Shown here piece after piece: positions 12,849 through 24,714 of a stretch of 64,000 nt of DNA (position 1 is the first letter of the stretch; every line of letters starts with the position of its first letter). Position numbers and translations under genes: made by a program. The stretch is taken from the NCBI GenBank assembly GCA_011032825.1, contig JAADJZ010000039.1:124001-188000 (forward strand), given 5' to 3'. This stretch comes from Massariosphaeria phaeospora. Taxonomy: Eukaryota; Ascomycota; Dothideomycetes; Pleosporales. A model generated the notes under the pieces. That model saw only the letters and a list, made by a program, of their open reading frames with translations. It was not told the DNA's origin and did not search any database.

Positions 12849-13504
12849 GGTGGTGGTGTGGTAGTGGTTGGTGGCTGTTGGCTTGTGGCGACGGTGAGGT
12901 GGTGATGGTGATAGTGGTGGTGAGCTGGTGGCGGAGGTAGTCGTTTAGTTCCAAGTCTGCAAAAAAGTAGTAGTCTGTTGGTGAAAGGTTGCGAAGCTGA
13001 TGTGTGATGGGATGTAATGAGGCAGAGATGTTGGAACTGAACAAACACAAGAGAAGGCCGGAATCAGCTTTTCTTTTATCCTCCACGAGAAGGGCCCCAG
13101 ATCACCAAAGGAGAGGCCCAGATCACCAAAGGAGAAGATGTTGGGAAGCGAGTGTTCGCGTAGTCTGAAAAAACTGACAGAATAGGAATAGGATTATGAG
13201 AGGGGAAGATGGTTGGTTGGAATGAAGGAGAATCATAGAATGATAACGATGGGTGCTAAGAATAGCAGTGTTTTCTGTAATCTCTAAGATGCTATAGGCC
13301 TTGGAACGTTAGCGAACTTGTCAGTGTGAGCACAGGCTACAGAGTTGAGTGATCTCAACCAGCACGCTTGCCTGAAGGCACGTTTCCAGCAAGGCAGAGA
13401 TGTGATATTGCGCGGTACCGAGTGATCTTGCGCATGCGTGCAATGCGATCTCGCGCGTGCAGTATGATCTTGCGCGCACTCAGTGCCCAATCCCCGTTCC
13501 TGCT
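12849..13504. other. Spacer between RING-H2 gene and acid phosphatase
   Basis: A 656-bp spacer, upstream of the RING gene and downstream of the phosphatase stop. It contains (GGT)-rich sequence at 12840-12930, a near-perfect direct repeat of 'ccagatcaccaaaggagag' at about 13094-13134, and repeated 'tgatcttgcgc' words at about 13420-13475. No gene is seen. Confidence 0.5.
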
Positions 13505-15279
13505 TTAGTCATTCAATTTTTTTTCGCACACTAGCCTCCCATCCATTACATCCCCATACTGGCCCTCCTCATAGTCCCCAAAGCACGCATAGTCGTAGTC
13601 GGCAAGCTCGATCTGCGTCTTCTGCACCTCGAGAAAGGTTTCCATCTCGCACCAGCCGTCGTCGCGGTCACCACACTCGCGTAGACTCTTCCCGAGGGGG
13701 ATTGTGCGCTGGTTGAGCACAAAGTGGACGTAGCTGGTAGGCGGGCCGTCGAGGTACAATTCTCCTTGCGCGGATGAGCGATTCGTCGTAACGGGCGCAG
13801 GTGTGTTGATAACCTCGATGTCGAGGCGGCCGGCGAAGGGCTCCAGGTAGCTCAGGATGAATTCGCGATCGACGATGTGGGTCGTGGGCAGGAGCTTATT
13901 GAACTGCGTGAGTCCAAAGGCTACGAGGATCGATATGATGTTCGCGTCGTGGCTGAAGTCGAGATTCAGCGTTTGATCGACGGGGAAAGTAGCTGTGTTG
14001 TTGTCGAGAGTGAGATTAATTTGCGCGGAGGGCGAGCTGATGACGTGGTGCTGCATGCGGGCGAGAACCTCTTGGACGTAGCCTGGAATCATTAACACGG
14101 CGGATGGATTGGGGACGTAGGAGGAACACCTATGCCGATGGCGCGGCCAACGGGGGACTGGAAGCCTGCAGCAGCGGAGAAACCGATATCAAGGCTATAC
14201 TCAAAACCCTCCCATTCTTCATATGTGAAAAGTCCACACCAATGGGAGAAGCCTAGGCCGACGGTCTCGTATGAACACAGGGCTTGCGCGTTGTCTATTG
14301 TGATCAGCTAGGATGGAATGAATGACTTCGCGACACGCACAGGTATCCTGCAAATTCCAGTCGAGGTTACCCTCGAGCATTTCTGTGATACGAACATGCG
14401 CATCTAGAAGATACACGCCTATCCATTCATCCCTAGCTGCTTCAATCAGTGCTCTATGCTTGGGTCGGAGCAGAAGCGCAAAACTTACCGCCTTGTGCCA
14501 TGGCCCAGCTCGAATGATTGCACTGTTTAAATCCAGCCATCGTATTGTTGAAGCCGTCATTCTCAATGATCAACTCAAGTGTCGCATTCTGCGTCCACCC
14601 AAGTCCAAAGAATCCGGCGAGGAAGTACTCAGCAGACTCTAGCATTCGTCTCTGCGTCGTACTCCTCGCAACGATCTTACTGCCATTGTTCGGGAACAAG
14701 TGGCCATATTGGTAGTAGTGCAAAGTGCCCGAATCAAATAATTGTTGTTTACCGATGGGCACTAAAATTTCAGCTCCGAGACTGAACCTCCAAGTATTCA
14801 GGAATGCAAGTGCACCGCGGGCTTTGAACTTTCCCTTCGCATCCATGATTTTCTTACCGAGCGATCTTTCAGGTGCGCCGCCGCTGAATTCGGGGTAGCG
14901 ACTCCCGTGGCGATGAACCATGTTCAGCCATGATACGTTAGAGCCGGAAGGTATTGGAAACTCATTCACGCCAAAACCACGGGGGTTCGGAAAGTAGGGA
15001 CTGAGGATTCCTAACCTTTGGAAAATGTTCCGATTGTGTGTGTTTCCAGAGATGGGCATTTGAGTTTCGAGTGGAGTATTGGGAATATAAGAGACTCCAG
15101 CAAAAGGCGCTGCGTTAGTTTGAGCAAGCCATGGTGCCTCGCCGGTTTGCGTAGGGCCTTTGAAGGGTTTAGATAACTTTTTAAATTTGGTTTGCTTCCG
15201 AACTTACCAGCAAACCACCCGATAGTTGTGTCAAAGTAATCGGGTACTTTGGACGAGGATGTCGAGGGAGTGGAAGCTA
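13505..15279 (-). CDS. Histidine acid phosphatase / phytase-like, start exon not resolved
   Basis: Exons on the minus strand are (upstream unresolved)..15208-15279, 14489-15109, 14341-14436, 14130-14282 and 13505-14082, encoding at least 505 residues. Introns are 98, 52, 58 and 47 nt, and every junction restores the frame. The catalytic N-terminal motif is 'VHRHGSRYP' (RHGxRxP, nucleophile His). The C-terminal proton-donor motif is 'DFSHDANI' (HD). Blocks such as 'SYETVGLGFSHWCGLFTYEEW' give the expected Cys pairing pattern of the family. Enzymes of this family hydrolyse phosphomonoesters, including phytate, at acid pH and are normally secreted or cell-wall bound. Several N-x-S/T sequons (NVS, NGS, NAT, NHS, NLT, NNT) fit secretion. 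The first exon with a signal or anchor is not identified. A CTAAC..CAG acceptor precedes 15279, so there is an intron there. Confidence 0.87.
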
Positions 15280-18200
15280 CTGTCAATTAGTTAGCAACCA
15301 GTAAAATGCAGACAAAAGGATGTCGCATGCTATAGCGACGCGCCTCATTCATTTTAGCGTGAGCTGAGTGGGTTCTCTCCGGGACCACTGTTCATGAAAA
15401 CAACAGCACTCACAACTCCCAACCCCCTTCTCCCCCCCCAACAGCCCCTGACCTCCCCTACCTTCCAAAATCATCAGCCAACCAACTCAAACACACCCCA
15501 CCACCAACCCCACAACAAAATCGACCTATCACGCGCCAGACCATGAAGGCACCAACGCGTCCAGAAGGTGCAGAGACAGCTCGACGATCCCCAACATGAC
15601 TGCAGGAACTGGCGCCAGGTAAGGTATTCCGTGAGTTCGCGCCAAGAAAGCCTCAGCAGAAATCGAATCGTATGTGGTGGGGAGTGGCCTTAGAATGTTG
15701 ATGTCGATGTTGATGTTGATGTTGTGATGGAGTGGAGTCTAGAGCTCGGGCCAGCGACGCTAATCTGCAATTGACGACACTATGATGGCTCTGGAAAATC
15801 AGCACCGCCCGATGCAAGAAAAGTGAAGACGATAGTTCTCAGTGCTAAAGCTTATTGATCTTTTGGGTGAGCGAAGGAAACCTAGAACTATCTTGAGAAT
15901 TATTAACGGATTAGGATATACGTTCGACTGCAGTAAAAACTCGCAGAGCGGCATTGCACGCTAGGGACTGGAGATTTAAACCTAACACTGGAGACGAGGC
16001 AACGAAGTTAGACTTGGATGTATGTATATGCATACAGCATCAAGTCCGAACTGCGGGCATGTGGCTAATGTTAGGTGCAGTGTATAAGATTGTTTAGTGC
16101 AGCAAGACATGACTTCCCTGAAGACTCTCCATGCTCTCTCTATATACAAACCTACTACCGCCTGAGATAGACCACGTATCACGACCATCACAACCCCGTA
16201 TTTCTTTGTAGATCTAGACAATGCGCGGGGCAGATGCATATCGCAGTCATGAAAAGGCGAGGCTCACGGCATAATGTATACACGTTCGAAATTTAACGGT
16301 GGATCTAAAGCGTCATGACCTGTTCGCTGGGGTCCCGCAGCTATCGACTGAGACATCTAGGACCGAAGAGAATGCACTCGCTCAGAGCGCAAGATACAGC
16401 AAGGCAGGCTGTAAGACAAGTGTGCGAAACCTGCCGGTTGAATCCATAGCTCTTACACGATGCAGCAAACGGTGTTTGACGCTTATCAGATGGTTTGGAT
16501 GTTGGTGGTGCAGATGACCCTGCGTTTTGTTGGTTGTTGGCTCCGCAGATGATCTGCGGTTGTAGATCAATAATAGCGTCAGATTGAGGGTGCCTTGTTG
16601 AATTAGGCATGTTTGACGCGCGCTGCGAGCTGAGACTCAACGCAGGAGCGTTGTTTCTACTGTAGAAGCTCCCGGTTCATCGGCTCCGTGCATTGTCTAG
16701 AGAGTCGGACATGACCAACCCGGCGTGAGGCCGGTAAGTAAACTAAAAACCTCTGGTGTAGGGAGTAACATTATTGGTTTTGGTAACGATCGTCACCGAA
16801 GAGAAGAGCGGTGGACATGCTCCCTCTCAAACTGTACATATCCCCGAGGTCGCAGTTGTGCTTGAGTACACATTTGTGATAAACAGTGCGCCGGGAAAGG
16901 AGAGTGGTTGACTGTCCACCCACGCTGGTCAGAGATTGTGAGTTGCTGGAGCCCGGATCCGCGCTTGTCACCCTGAATGGGACAATGTTCTCCCCATATG
17001 AGGCATGAACGTCATCCGGTTGGGGATCGCCGTTTTCCGAACAAAAAGAATTGGTTGGGGCAGGTCGGCCGTCGATTGCGACACTATTGACAGCAGGGGA
17101 GGCGGGATAAATGCCTTCCAGTGGAGTTGGGCGAATTGCAGAAATTCGCACGAACTGTGGGGTTGGATGCTAGTCCAAACAGCGTTGTGCGAAGATCAAA
17201 CCGACCACGCCAGGGTTTTTTTCGGCTCCGCACACCGCTCCATACAGAGCAGGATGGTAACGGTCAGTGGAGAGTCTGGAAAGGGCCTGCAGTATTGATC
17301 GAGTTAGCAAACCACGGGTGTGTGCCCTCCCACTGAAAGAGACGTTATGGTAAAGAGTGCGCCCGGGTGACTGCGTGGCTGGCCCGCTAGAAGCAACAGT
17401 TGCAAGTGCCGCAGGGTCCAGCTGATATGACGATCCCATATAGTGCGGCGGAGGAGCGTCGACGAAAGAGGAGGGAGGGTTGTGCGGTGATCAACGCCCA
17501 AGACCCACGCCGCACGGAGAGAGGGGCGCGGGTGTCAGAGTAGTAATCTGACGGAGCAATTAGAGTAGCTGTTGCAAAAGTGACGGCGCGAGCACTCAGT
17601 ACACGTGCTGCCAACGGGCGCTGTCTAGCATACGAGGCTCTGTCGCTGGGCCAAAAGTGAAGCGCAAGGTCATGCGTTTCAGGGGCGGGGATGGCCGCGG
17701 GCAGAGATGGCACAGACATCGTCATCTCAGCACGGCGAGGACGGTGAGCGGCACCGGGCAGGGGCGGTGATGTCAGTTGTGGCCAGGTGGTGAGACGACG
17801 CGGTGAGACGGCGTGCTGGGGGCTGGGGCCGCTGGGTGGATTCCAGCGCTGGGTGGCCCGCGGCGACGGCGGCGCACGGGCCGCAGCAGTGAAAGAAGCC
17901 TGCCGTCGGCAATCGGGCAGCGGTTTGCGGCTAGCGGCTCCCACTCCCTTGACGTCATGGCCCACCCCCAGCCTCTCAGCCGCCCGCGTCGCAGCGCACA
18001 CGGCGGAGATGTGCAACACTGACACGCCGCCCGTCTCTGCCTTTAGCCAGCCTCTCGAGGACGATCGACATTCACCAAAAACCCCAGCACTGCCTGACCG
18101 CCACACCCAGCGCTCTTGCCATATCACAACCACCAACCACCGCCGCCACTGCCGGATAGAGGGCGCATCTAGCGACCAGCTGCCTGTCGTGCGCCACCGC

Positions 18201-18513
18201 CTTCACGCCCTCGGCACCACCACCTTCTTCGCCGGCTTCGAACTTCTTCTTCTCTACCAAGACTTTCCACATTCTTGCACTTGTCCCCACCACACACGGC
18301 CGCAAGCAGGGGAATGCAGCCCGCTAACCGGTAAACTACGCACCGCTAGCCCAGGAATACTTGGACCCTGAAGCGGGACTTACTTAGCGCCTCTCGTCGG
18401 AGCACCCCATCCATCCTCGACACCATCCACCACTTGAGCCCACAGCCGTCGCCGCCGGACTTGCACACCGCACACCAGCGCCGCGACTACTGTTCTCTCC
18501 CAGCTACTACACC
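15280..18513. other. Long region without a confident gene
   Basis: About 3.2 kb. It should hold the missing 5' exon of the phosphatase near 15300-15600 and the leader of the SCOC gene near its right end. A (GATGTT)n-like stretch lies at about 15695-15726. Minus-strand open frames at 16341-16640, 16771-17151 and 17170-17439 could be fragments of one decayed or lineage-specific gene. They share a weak repeated theme ('RTVYHKCVL' and 'RTLYHNVSF') but match no family I know. The GC-rich 17.7-18.4 kb part is open in several frames on both strands, which is expected from composition. Confidence 0.45.
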
Positions 18514-19276
18514 ATGTCACTGCACTCCGTGACCCCCCCCTTCCCGGACACTCCCACCACGCTTGCCCGCCAACACCCATATCCAGACGGCATGAGCTCG
18601 GCCTCGTCGTCGTCGTCGTCGGTCAACGCCGATGACCAGCCCAAGGCCGACCCGAACAAGCTTATGCGCCCGCGTTTGGAGAGCCGGAAATCGAGCGGCA
18701 CCATCATAATACCGCGCGATAGCGTGCAGATTGAAATGAAGGAAGAGGACTACGACGACGGCGATGCCCGGACGATGAGCCCTCGGCGGAGCAGTGAAGA
18801 GATCGAGAAGATGGGCCAGGAAGCTCGTCAGGCTATGATAGAGTGAGTACCGTCTTCCTTTTCTTTACATTCATCGGCACTGTGTTGCTGGTGGCATCAA
18901 GTGTTGCGCTTCTACATGCCATGCACAACTCGACCCAACACACAGTCTCATATCATTTCATCGTCGTCACCGCTGTATTATCAGGATGACTATAGACCGA
19001 CCGACTAACACCTTTCCTAGACAAGCAAAAGCTCTACAAGCCAGTCTCATGGAGATCGTCGACCGCGTTGAGATCGTCAAGAACGAGCATGAGAAACTAG
19101 AAGGCGGCAATAAATTTCTGCAGTCGTGAGTACACCCACTCTAGATTGTCATAAGCTGTCATGGTCTAACGTCGCACTACAGATACATCGGCGAGCTGAT
19201 GCAGACGAGCAAAATCACTGCTTCTGGCAGTGGGAAAGGTACCAAAAGCAAAGGCAAAGGCCGCACGATCAAATAA
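18514..19276 (+). CDS. SCOC-type short coiled-coil protein (DUF2205)
   Basis: Three exons, 18514-18842, 19021-19125 and 19183-19276, give 175 aa (528 nt). The introns are 178 and 57 nt. The N-terminal half is disordered, Ser/Pro-rich, with acidic 'MKEEDYDDGD'. The C-terminal half is a coiled coil, 'ASLMEIVDRVEIVKNEHEKL' then 'FLQSYIGELMQTS', matching the SCOC domain. It ends in a Gly/Lys/Ser tail. The animal homologue SCOC binds Arl GTPases at the Golgi and influences autophagy. Yeast has a small relative (SLO1) that interacts with Arl3. A role at the Golgi or in vesicle traffic is therefore inferred. The ATG at 18514 is the first in frame. The coiled-coil part is split over all three exons, so a single-frame search sees only the disordered part. 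Confidence 0.82.
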
Positions 19277-21073
19277 CTACCACCGCCCCTCTTGCGCCGA
19301 GTACCCAAACATGAAGTCGCTTTGCGCCGCAGGGCGCACATGCTGGGCATTCAGCCTACGCACCACCGTACATTGAGACGATCCCCCGACCCATCTGCAT
19401 TACGAACTCATCATGACCATGTACCGTCTCTGGTCGCCCACCAACTTCCAAAACTACACCCATCTCATGATCGTGTTTACGAGCGAGCATAGCGACATTG
19501 GGCCGGGCACTACACTGGCGTTTTGTCATTACCTTACCTTTCGACTATTACACACAACCTTTACCCATTACCAACCTTTACCCATTACCAACCTTCACCC
19601 CAGCGGTCCACTAACTTCTAAATCGCCCCGAGACACGGATCATCGGCATTTTCTTCTTTCTGACAAACACGACACCTATCTTTGCATTCTCTATTCTCAA
19701 TCTTTTTACACATACCGATACCACAGCACTGTTGCATCCTTTCTCGCGGGCCTCAGGCGTTCGCTTTTGTTTTACTATACTATTGCCCTAGCGCATGGCG
19801 AACTGCGATCTGGAGTTTTCCGTCGGCATCGCTCGGTACCTGCACACGGACAAAATTAGCCACACTCACACTGTGGCATCGTCTCTGCGTAGGCTATGTA
19901 CGGCTCTTACTTGCTTGTTTGCTTGTTTGCTTGTTATTCCAAACCGGGCTCGGCTACTGGGCTTTTGGATCGTGGCGGCCCACTTTGTATTTCAATCGAT
20001 AGATCATAAGACACAAATCCTAGACGGCTTCTTAGTCGGAAGTCAGATCGATGGTGTGCCGGATTAGTAGAATCAGAATCAAAATCGAAATCAGAATCAA
20101 ACAAATTAGCACACAATATCAACTTCGGACTTCATGGTTGATGTCTAGATGCCTCCCAGGTTGCGGGGTTTGGTGACTGCAGAACTTACTTAGTACATAC
20201 CCAGAGGCTGTCCGGGGCAGTCTATTTCTTTTGCCTTGTTTGCCTTCGTTGTCTTCTTTTTCTTGTTAATACCGTTTTAATTTAGCATGTAGAGTATTTT
20301 AAGAAAGGGGGTGAATGTGAATATGAATCAATGAAACCGAACCGAACCCAACTGCGGAGTTGCAAAAACCATATACATCTGCGCTATCTATCTGTCTATA
20401 CCCACTTTTGGGGAGGGGGGAGGGGGGGTATCAAGTAGTTAAGATAATCTAGTCCAGTTTTACCCTTTTTGTATCTTTGCGAAAAGCCCTGTTGTGTTTA
20501 ATCTAGCAATGTATATATACACTTAGTTGGTAATGTGGTAATAGTCTACAACTTAGCTTTAACTTAACGTAACTTACAGAAGGAGGGAGGTAAAAGGGGT
20601 ATATGGTGTTGGTGTGATTACAAGTAAGGCACCTAGGTAGCATGCGTGCGCATCGGCGGAACATAGTTCGCCTAGGGGGATGGATATGGGTGCGGTTATG
20701 TGGGGGTGATCTGATCTGATCTAGGTGTGTGCACTTGCTTGAATGAACGGGAAAGCTCACTTAGAGGGCACTGTCGGTGGGTGCATGTTGGAAATTGCAT
20801 ATCTGGTCTGATCTGAGCTATATGATTGGGGGTTATATCACTATCTACTACTGCTTCCCGAGCGACTCCACCCCGTAGCTACTGTTCTCCGCAGTTTTGC
20901 TAGCTCATCTGAGAACTCCGCCGTGTGTATTCTGGACGAGGAGGCATGATAGCCTAACCTAGCCTAGCCACGCCATGCGCCGTGGGTTATGTATGTATGT
21001 AGACTTTTAGTTTTTGGCCGTTCGTATTTTGCCGACACCGACGCCGTGATGCGGGCTGGCGACCTAGCCCAGC
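19277..21073. other. Convergent intergenic region, SCOC / DUS3
   Basis: About 1.8 kb of convergent 3' flanks. It holds a 17-bp tandem duplication (19556-19595), (TTGC)-like units near 19908-19932, an 'aatcaga/aatcaaa' stretch near 20068-20102, a G-run near 20409-20430, and a 'gatct' triplet near 20709-20723. No gene is seen. Confidence 0.5.
19556..19595. repeat. 17-bp tandem duplication
   Basis: The unit 'aacctttacccattacc' occurs twice head to tail and is followed by a partial third copy. It lies 3' of the SCOC gene. Confidence 0.88.
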
Positions 21074-23439
21074 CTAACCCTCAGCGTTGAGTGAGTCGTA
21101 GCTGTTAGACTTGTGCTTGGGCTCGAATTTGAAGTTGGGATGCGCGGGACCGAGGAACATCTCGCTACGGACCAAAAGGTTAGCTGTCTGATGGCCATTT
21201 GAGTTGCATACAAGCGCAATGCCGAACACATACCTGATCTTGATCCAGTCCTTGTAGTTATCACTACTGAGCAACGTCTCCAGCTCATCGCGGCCCTTGA
21301 ACGCCGGCGGCCGATCCTGGATATTCGGCGGCAGATGCTCGAGCAACCCGATAGGCACATAGCGGCACGAGAAGCTGAGCCACTCGAGCAGGAAGCGGCG
21401 CGTCAGGCCAATGCCCATTTCGTCCGAGCCCCAGTTTTGGAGGCCGTATTTGGCGAACTTCTCGACGTAGGCGAGGCGCTCCGTGCCCGTCTTGTCGAGG
21501 TACTGGCCCGTTTCGATCTCTTCGAAGATCCAGGGTTTGATGAGGGCGCCGCGCGCGACCATGACGGAGTCGACTTTGGCGTTTTCGATGTGCGAGTAGT
21601 AGTCGACGTGTGAGTAGCAGTCGCCGTTGCCGACGAAGTAGACGTGGCCCTCGTTGGCGACATCGCGGGGATCGGCTTCGGCTATGGTGTCGGTCTGGTC
21701 GTCCTGTTCGCGCTTCAGTCTGTTGATGAGGGCCGAGCATTCGGCGATGTAGCCCCAATCTGCGCTCCTCGTGTAGCGCTGTTGCTTGCTCCTGCCGTGA
21801 AGAGTGATGGCTGCGACGCCGGCCGTGCCTTTTCCGGCCTCAATCGCCTCACGACCACCGAGTACGAGGCGTTTGGCGAGCTTATGGGCGGTGGGTTGCC
21901 CGTCCCTGGTCCCCATGCGGATTTTGACAGTGATGGGCACGTCGTTGGAGACGTAGTTCATGCCTCGTAGTGTGTTCTCGAGTTTACTGGGAGAGTCAAG
22001 AAGAGCTGAGCCGGCGCCTTTCTCGCAGACCAGATTGATTGGGCAACCGCAATTCAAGTCGATGGCCCGAAGAGATGGACAAAGGGAGGTGAGAACTTCA
22101 ACTGTCTTGGTTGCGAGCCAGGGCTTGTTGGCAGCAATCTGCGCGCCGAACTTGATGTCTCTCGCGTTATCGTAACCCTGCACTACGGTGCCTTTGGAGA
22201 GGAATTTGGGGGAAGTCGCTTCTGACTCATGTGCCTTGATCAGCGCCCACTCGCTGTTCTCGCCTTGAACCAGCGGCATGCCCATGGCCATCTCTGACCA
22301 GGTGACTTGAGCACCGAGTTCGACGCACAGTCGGCGGTATGGCAGGTTTCCTTGAGTGGTCAAAGGCGCCAGGACTGGCGTCTCAGGGCCGTAGTATATG
22401 CGACGCTTCTCCGACGGTCGGAATGGAGCCTCTACAAATCTTGCTCTAATGTCATCCCTGTCCTCTTTCTTAGTCGCAGCATCATCGTCAGGGATATCGT
22501 CGTCGTTATTTTCTTTTGCCCTTCCGTCGAACAAGGACCTCTCCAGTTCAGCGTTGGCATTGACCCATTCGATATATTGGTCCGACTTCGGCGTTCCAGT
22601 CTTCCTCCTAGAAAGGTTGATCTTGGATTCCTTAGGAACCGCATTCACGATACTAATATCACCGCCAGGTCCAGTAGTCTCCAAGTCCTTCGCCTTGCGT
22701 TCAGCGTCCTCGATTAGCACAAGCTCTTTCTTACCGTCCTCGGTAGCTCGCTCTTCGGAGTGGCTTAGGTGAAAACGGCACTTCCAGCCCAGATTGCAAT
22801 AGCCTCGAGCCTCGAAGATGGGACAGAGACCGTTCCAAGCTGGCAAGTTCTCCCGTTTGCCTTCGCTCAGATACTTGCGTAAATCGTGCTCGAATTTGCA
22901 TTTCGCACCAAATTGACATTCCCTCGGCGAGAACTCGGGAGTGGATTGGCGCGAGCTGCAGAGATGAAGTTTGTCAGAGGAGAATCCGAAGGAACGACTG
23001 GTGTTTTGGGACTTTGGCGTCTTCTTGTTGTCTTTCTTTCGGCCTCTGCCACCCTGATTGTTATCTCTTGAATCAGTCTTTTGGTAGCGTGAATCTGCCG
23101 CTTCAGCTGCGTCGTCAGCTTCGGCACCACGCCGTGCTTGGTCTGCTCTGTCGCCATTGGGATGTAGAAGAAATCTTGGGATGTCAGTATCGGATTGGAT
23201 GTGCGAGGTGAAGTTGCTAACTCTGCTTTGATGGGTGCAACTCCCTTCTGACGCTTGGTTGGACTATCTGTCTGTGCGGGTCCTTCGCTGTGAGGTCTAT
23301 CCCGCTTGTTTGAAGTCAATGGTTCAATCTTACGGTCATCGGTTGCGGCTACAGCATCACCCGCCCCCGGGACAGACAATCCTCCGTTCTCAGCCACTCC
23401 ATCCACGAGGGTGTTTTTCACTTCGGCAGTTTCGGTCAT
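21074..23439 (-). CDS. DUS3: tRNA-dihydrouridine(47) synthase DUS3
   Basis: Three exons on the minus strand, 23222-23439, 21234-23174 and 21074-21164, give 749 aa (2250 nt). Introns are 23175-23221 (47 nt) and 21165-21233 (69 nt). The N-terminus is disordered and Lys-rich. It is followed by two CCCH zinc fingers, '[18 protein letters not shown]' and '[19 protein letters not shown]', which are diagnostic of Dus3. The FMN-dependent TIM-barrel core follows: '[15 protein letters not shown]', '[19 protein letters not shown]' (with the catalytic Cys region), '[13 protein letters not shown]' and 'FVGNGDCYS', then '[14 protein letters not shown]'. Dus3 reduces uridine 47 in the variable loop of cytosolic tRNAs using NADPH. 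The last intron is stop-free and a multiple of three, so an unspliced transcript would still encode full length plus 23 residues. The gene is divergent from the BAP31 homologue. Confidence 0.95.
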
Positions 23440-23823
23440 TGTAGCGGGCTAATAATTCGAGAGTTCGAATTTTGAGTCGCAATTGTTGTTGCATGTGCCC
23501 GAAAAAGGCACTTGAAAGTTCGAGCGGGCGGCTCCCGAGGTCGGTAAGCTAGCACCAACGAGGCTAGCTCTGACAAAGGTTGGAGAACCGTGCGCCACCA
23601 AGAAACCTGCACTGAGGTGACGTAGATCGTAAAACCCACAGTGAAAGCTTCCACCTTGCACGCGTCCGGCCCTTCCCCTCCAACACCTCACCCTCATCAG
23701 CAACTCACTCTCCATCAACCACCTCCGACTCTGAATCGGATACCCGCCTACTCCGACATTCATCGCCCAAACCTGCCTGTAAACACAGCCAGCCTACAGT
23801 GAGCTTCTAGCCACGTAGCCATC
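23440..23823. promoter_or_regulatory. Divergent promoter, DUS3 / BAP31
   Basis: A 384-bp spacer between two start codons. The right half is pyrimidine-rich, as expected for the leader of the BAP31 homologue. I see no clear TATA element. Confidence 0.6.
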
Positions 23824-24714
23824 ATGACTCTCTACTACAGCCTTGTAAGCTCTTTCCTCCCCACTGCTGGCGGAAGAAGGACGTCTGTTGCGCAAACCAC
23901 CAGGCTTGCTACCAAGCCTGTCGTGGTGTCGCATTGATGCCTCCGCTCGAACGACCTCACCATGTTGCCCACGTGCTTACTCTTATTCTGCTTCCAGGTC
24001 TTCCTCCTCCTGGTGTTGGAGATGGTCATCTTCCTCGCATTGATCGTTCCTCTGCCGTTCACATGGCGCCGCAAGCTTTTTACCTTCGTCTCGGAGAGCC
24101 CTATTATAGCCAAATTGCAATATGGAATGAAGGTATAGAAATCGCCCCAAAATAGGCACCACTTGGATCTAACAAACATGTAGATTACTTTCATCTTCAT
24201 CCTCATCCTCTTCGTTGACAGCGTCAACCGCGTCTACCGTGTCCAGATCGAGCTTGCCGCCGCTTCCAAGTCGGATGGGCGTGGAGGGTATGTTTCCAGC
24301 ATGAACTCAATTTCGGATCTGTACTAATCATACTCTAGAGCTGCTGTTATTGGTGGATCCGAACGCATGGAAGTCCAGGCACGCAAGTTCTACTCGCAGC
24401 GCAACATGTACCTCTGCGGCTTCACGCTCTTCCTGTCCCTCATCCTCAACCGCACGTACGTCATGATCCTCGATGTTCTGCGCCTTGAGGAGGAGGTCAA
24501 AGCCTACAAGGGAGACCCGGCCGTCAAGGGCAAGGGCTCTTCGCTCAAGGACGCTGGCAATGCTGGCGAAATTGGTCGTCTCAGGGACGAACTCAAGGCC
24601 AAGGACCGCGACATGGAGAACCTTCAGAAGCAGGTCTCGAGTATGCAGAACGAATACAACCGCATGGGTGACCAAGTCTCTGGCTCGACATCCACCCCCA
24701 GGAAAGGTCAGTAG
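23824..24714 (+). CDS. BAP31 / YET-family ER membrane protein
   Basis: Four exons, 23824-23844 (only 21 nt), 23998-24132, 24184-24287 and 24339-24714, give 211 aa (636 nt). Introns are 153, 51 and 51 nt. The protein starts with three hydrophobic segments: 'VFLLLVLEMVIFLALIVPL', 'ITFIFILILFVDSV' and 'NMYLCGFTLFLSLILNRTY'. A charged cytosolic coiled coil follows, 'RLRDELKAKDRDMENLQKQV'. This is the Bap31/Yet1-3 layout. The family acts in ER export and quality control of membrane proteins. The conserved 'NRVYR', 'FYSQRNMY' and 'NRTYVMILDVL' blocks are present. There is no clear dilysine ER-retrieval signal; the C-terminus ends PRKGQ. The tiny first exon (MTLYYSL) is easily lost in automated calls. 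Confidence 0.93.

Noticed and set aside
17387..18136. A 249-codon open frame on the minus strand
   Set aside because: It is Arg/Pro/Ser/Ala-rich in a GC-rich stretch where several frames on both strands are open. It has no domain, and it starts and ends in what look like flanks of neighbouring genes.
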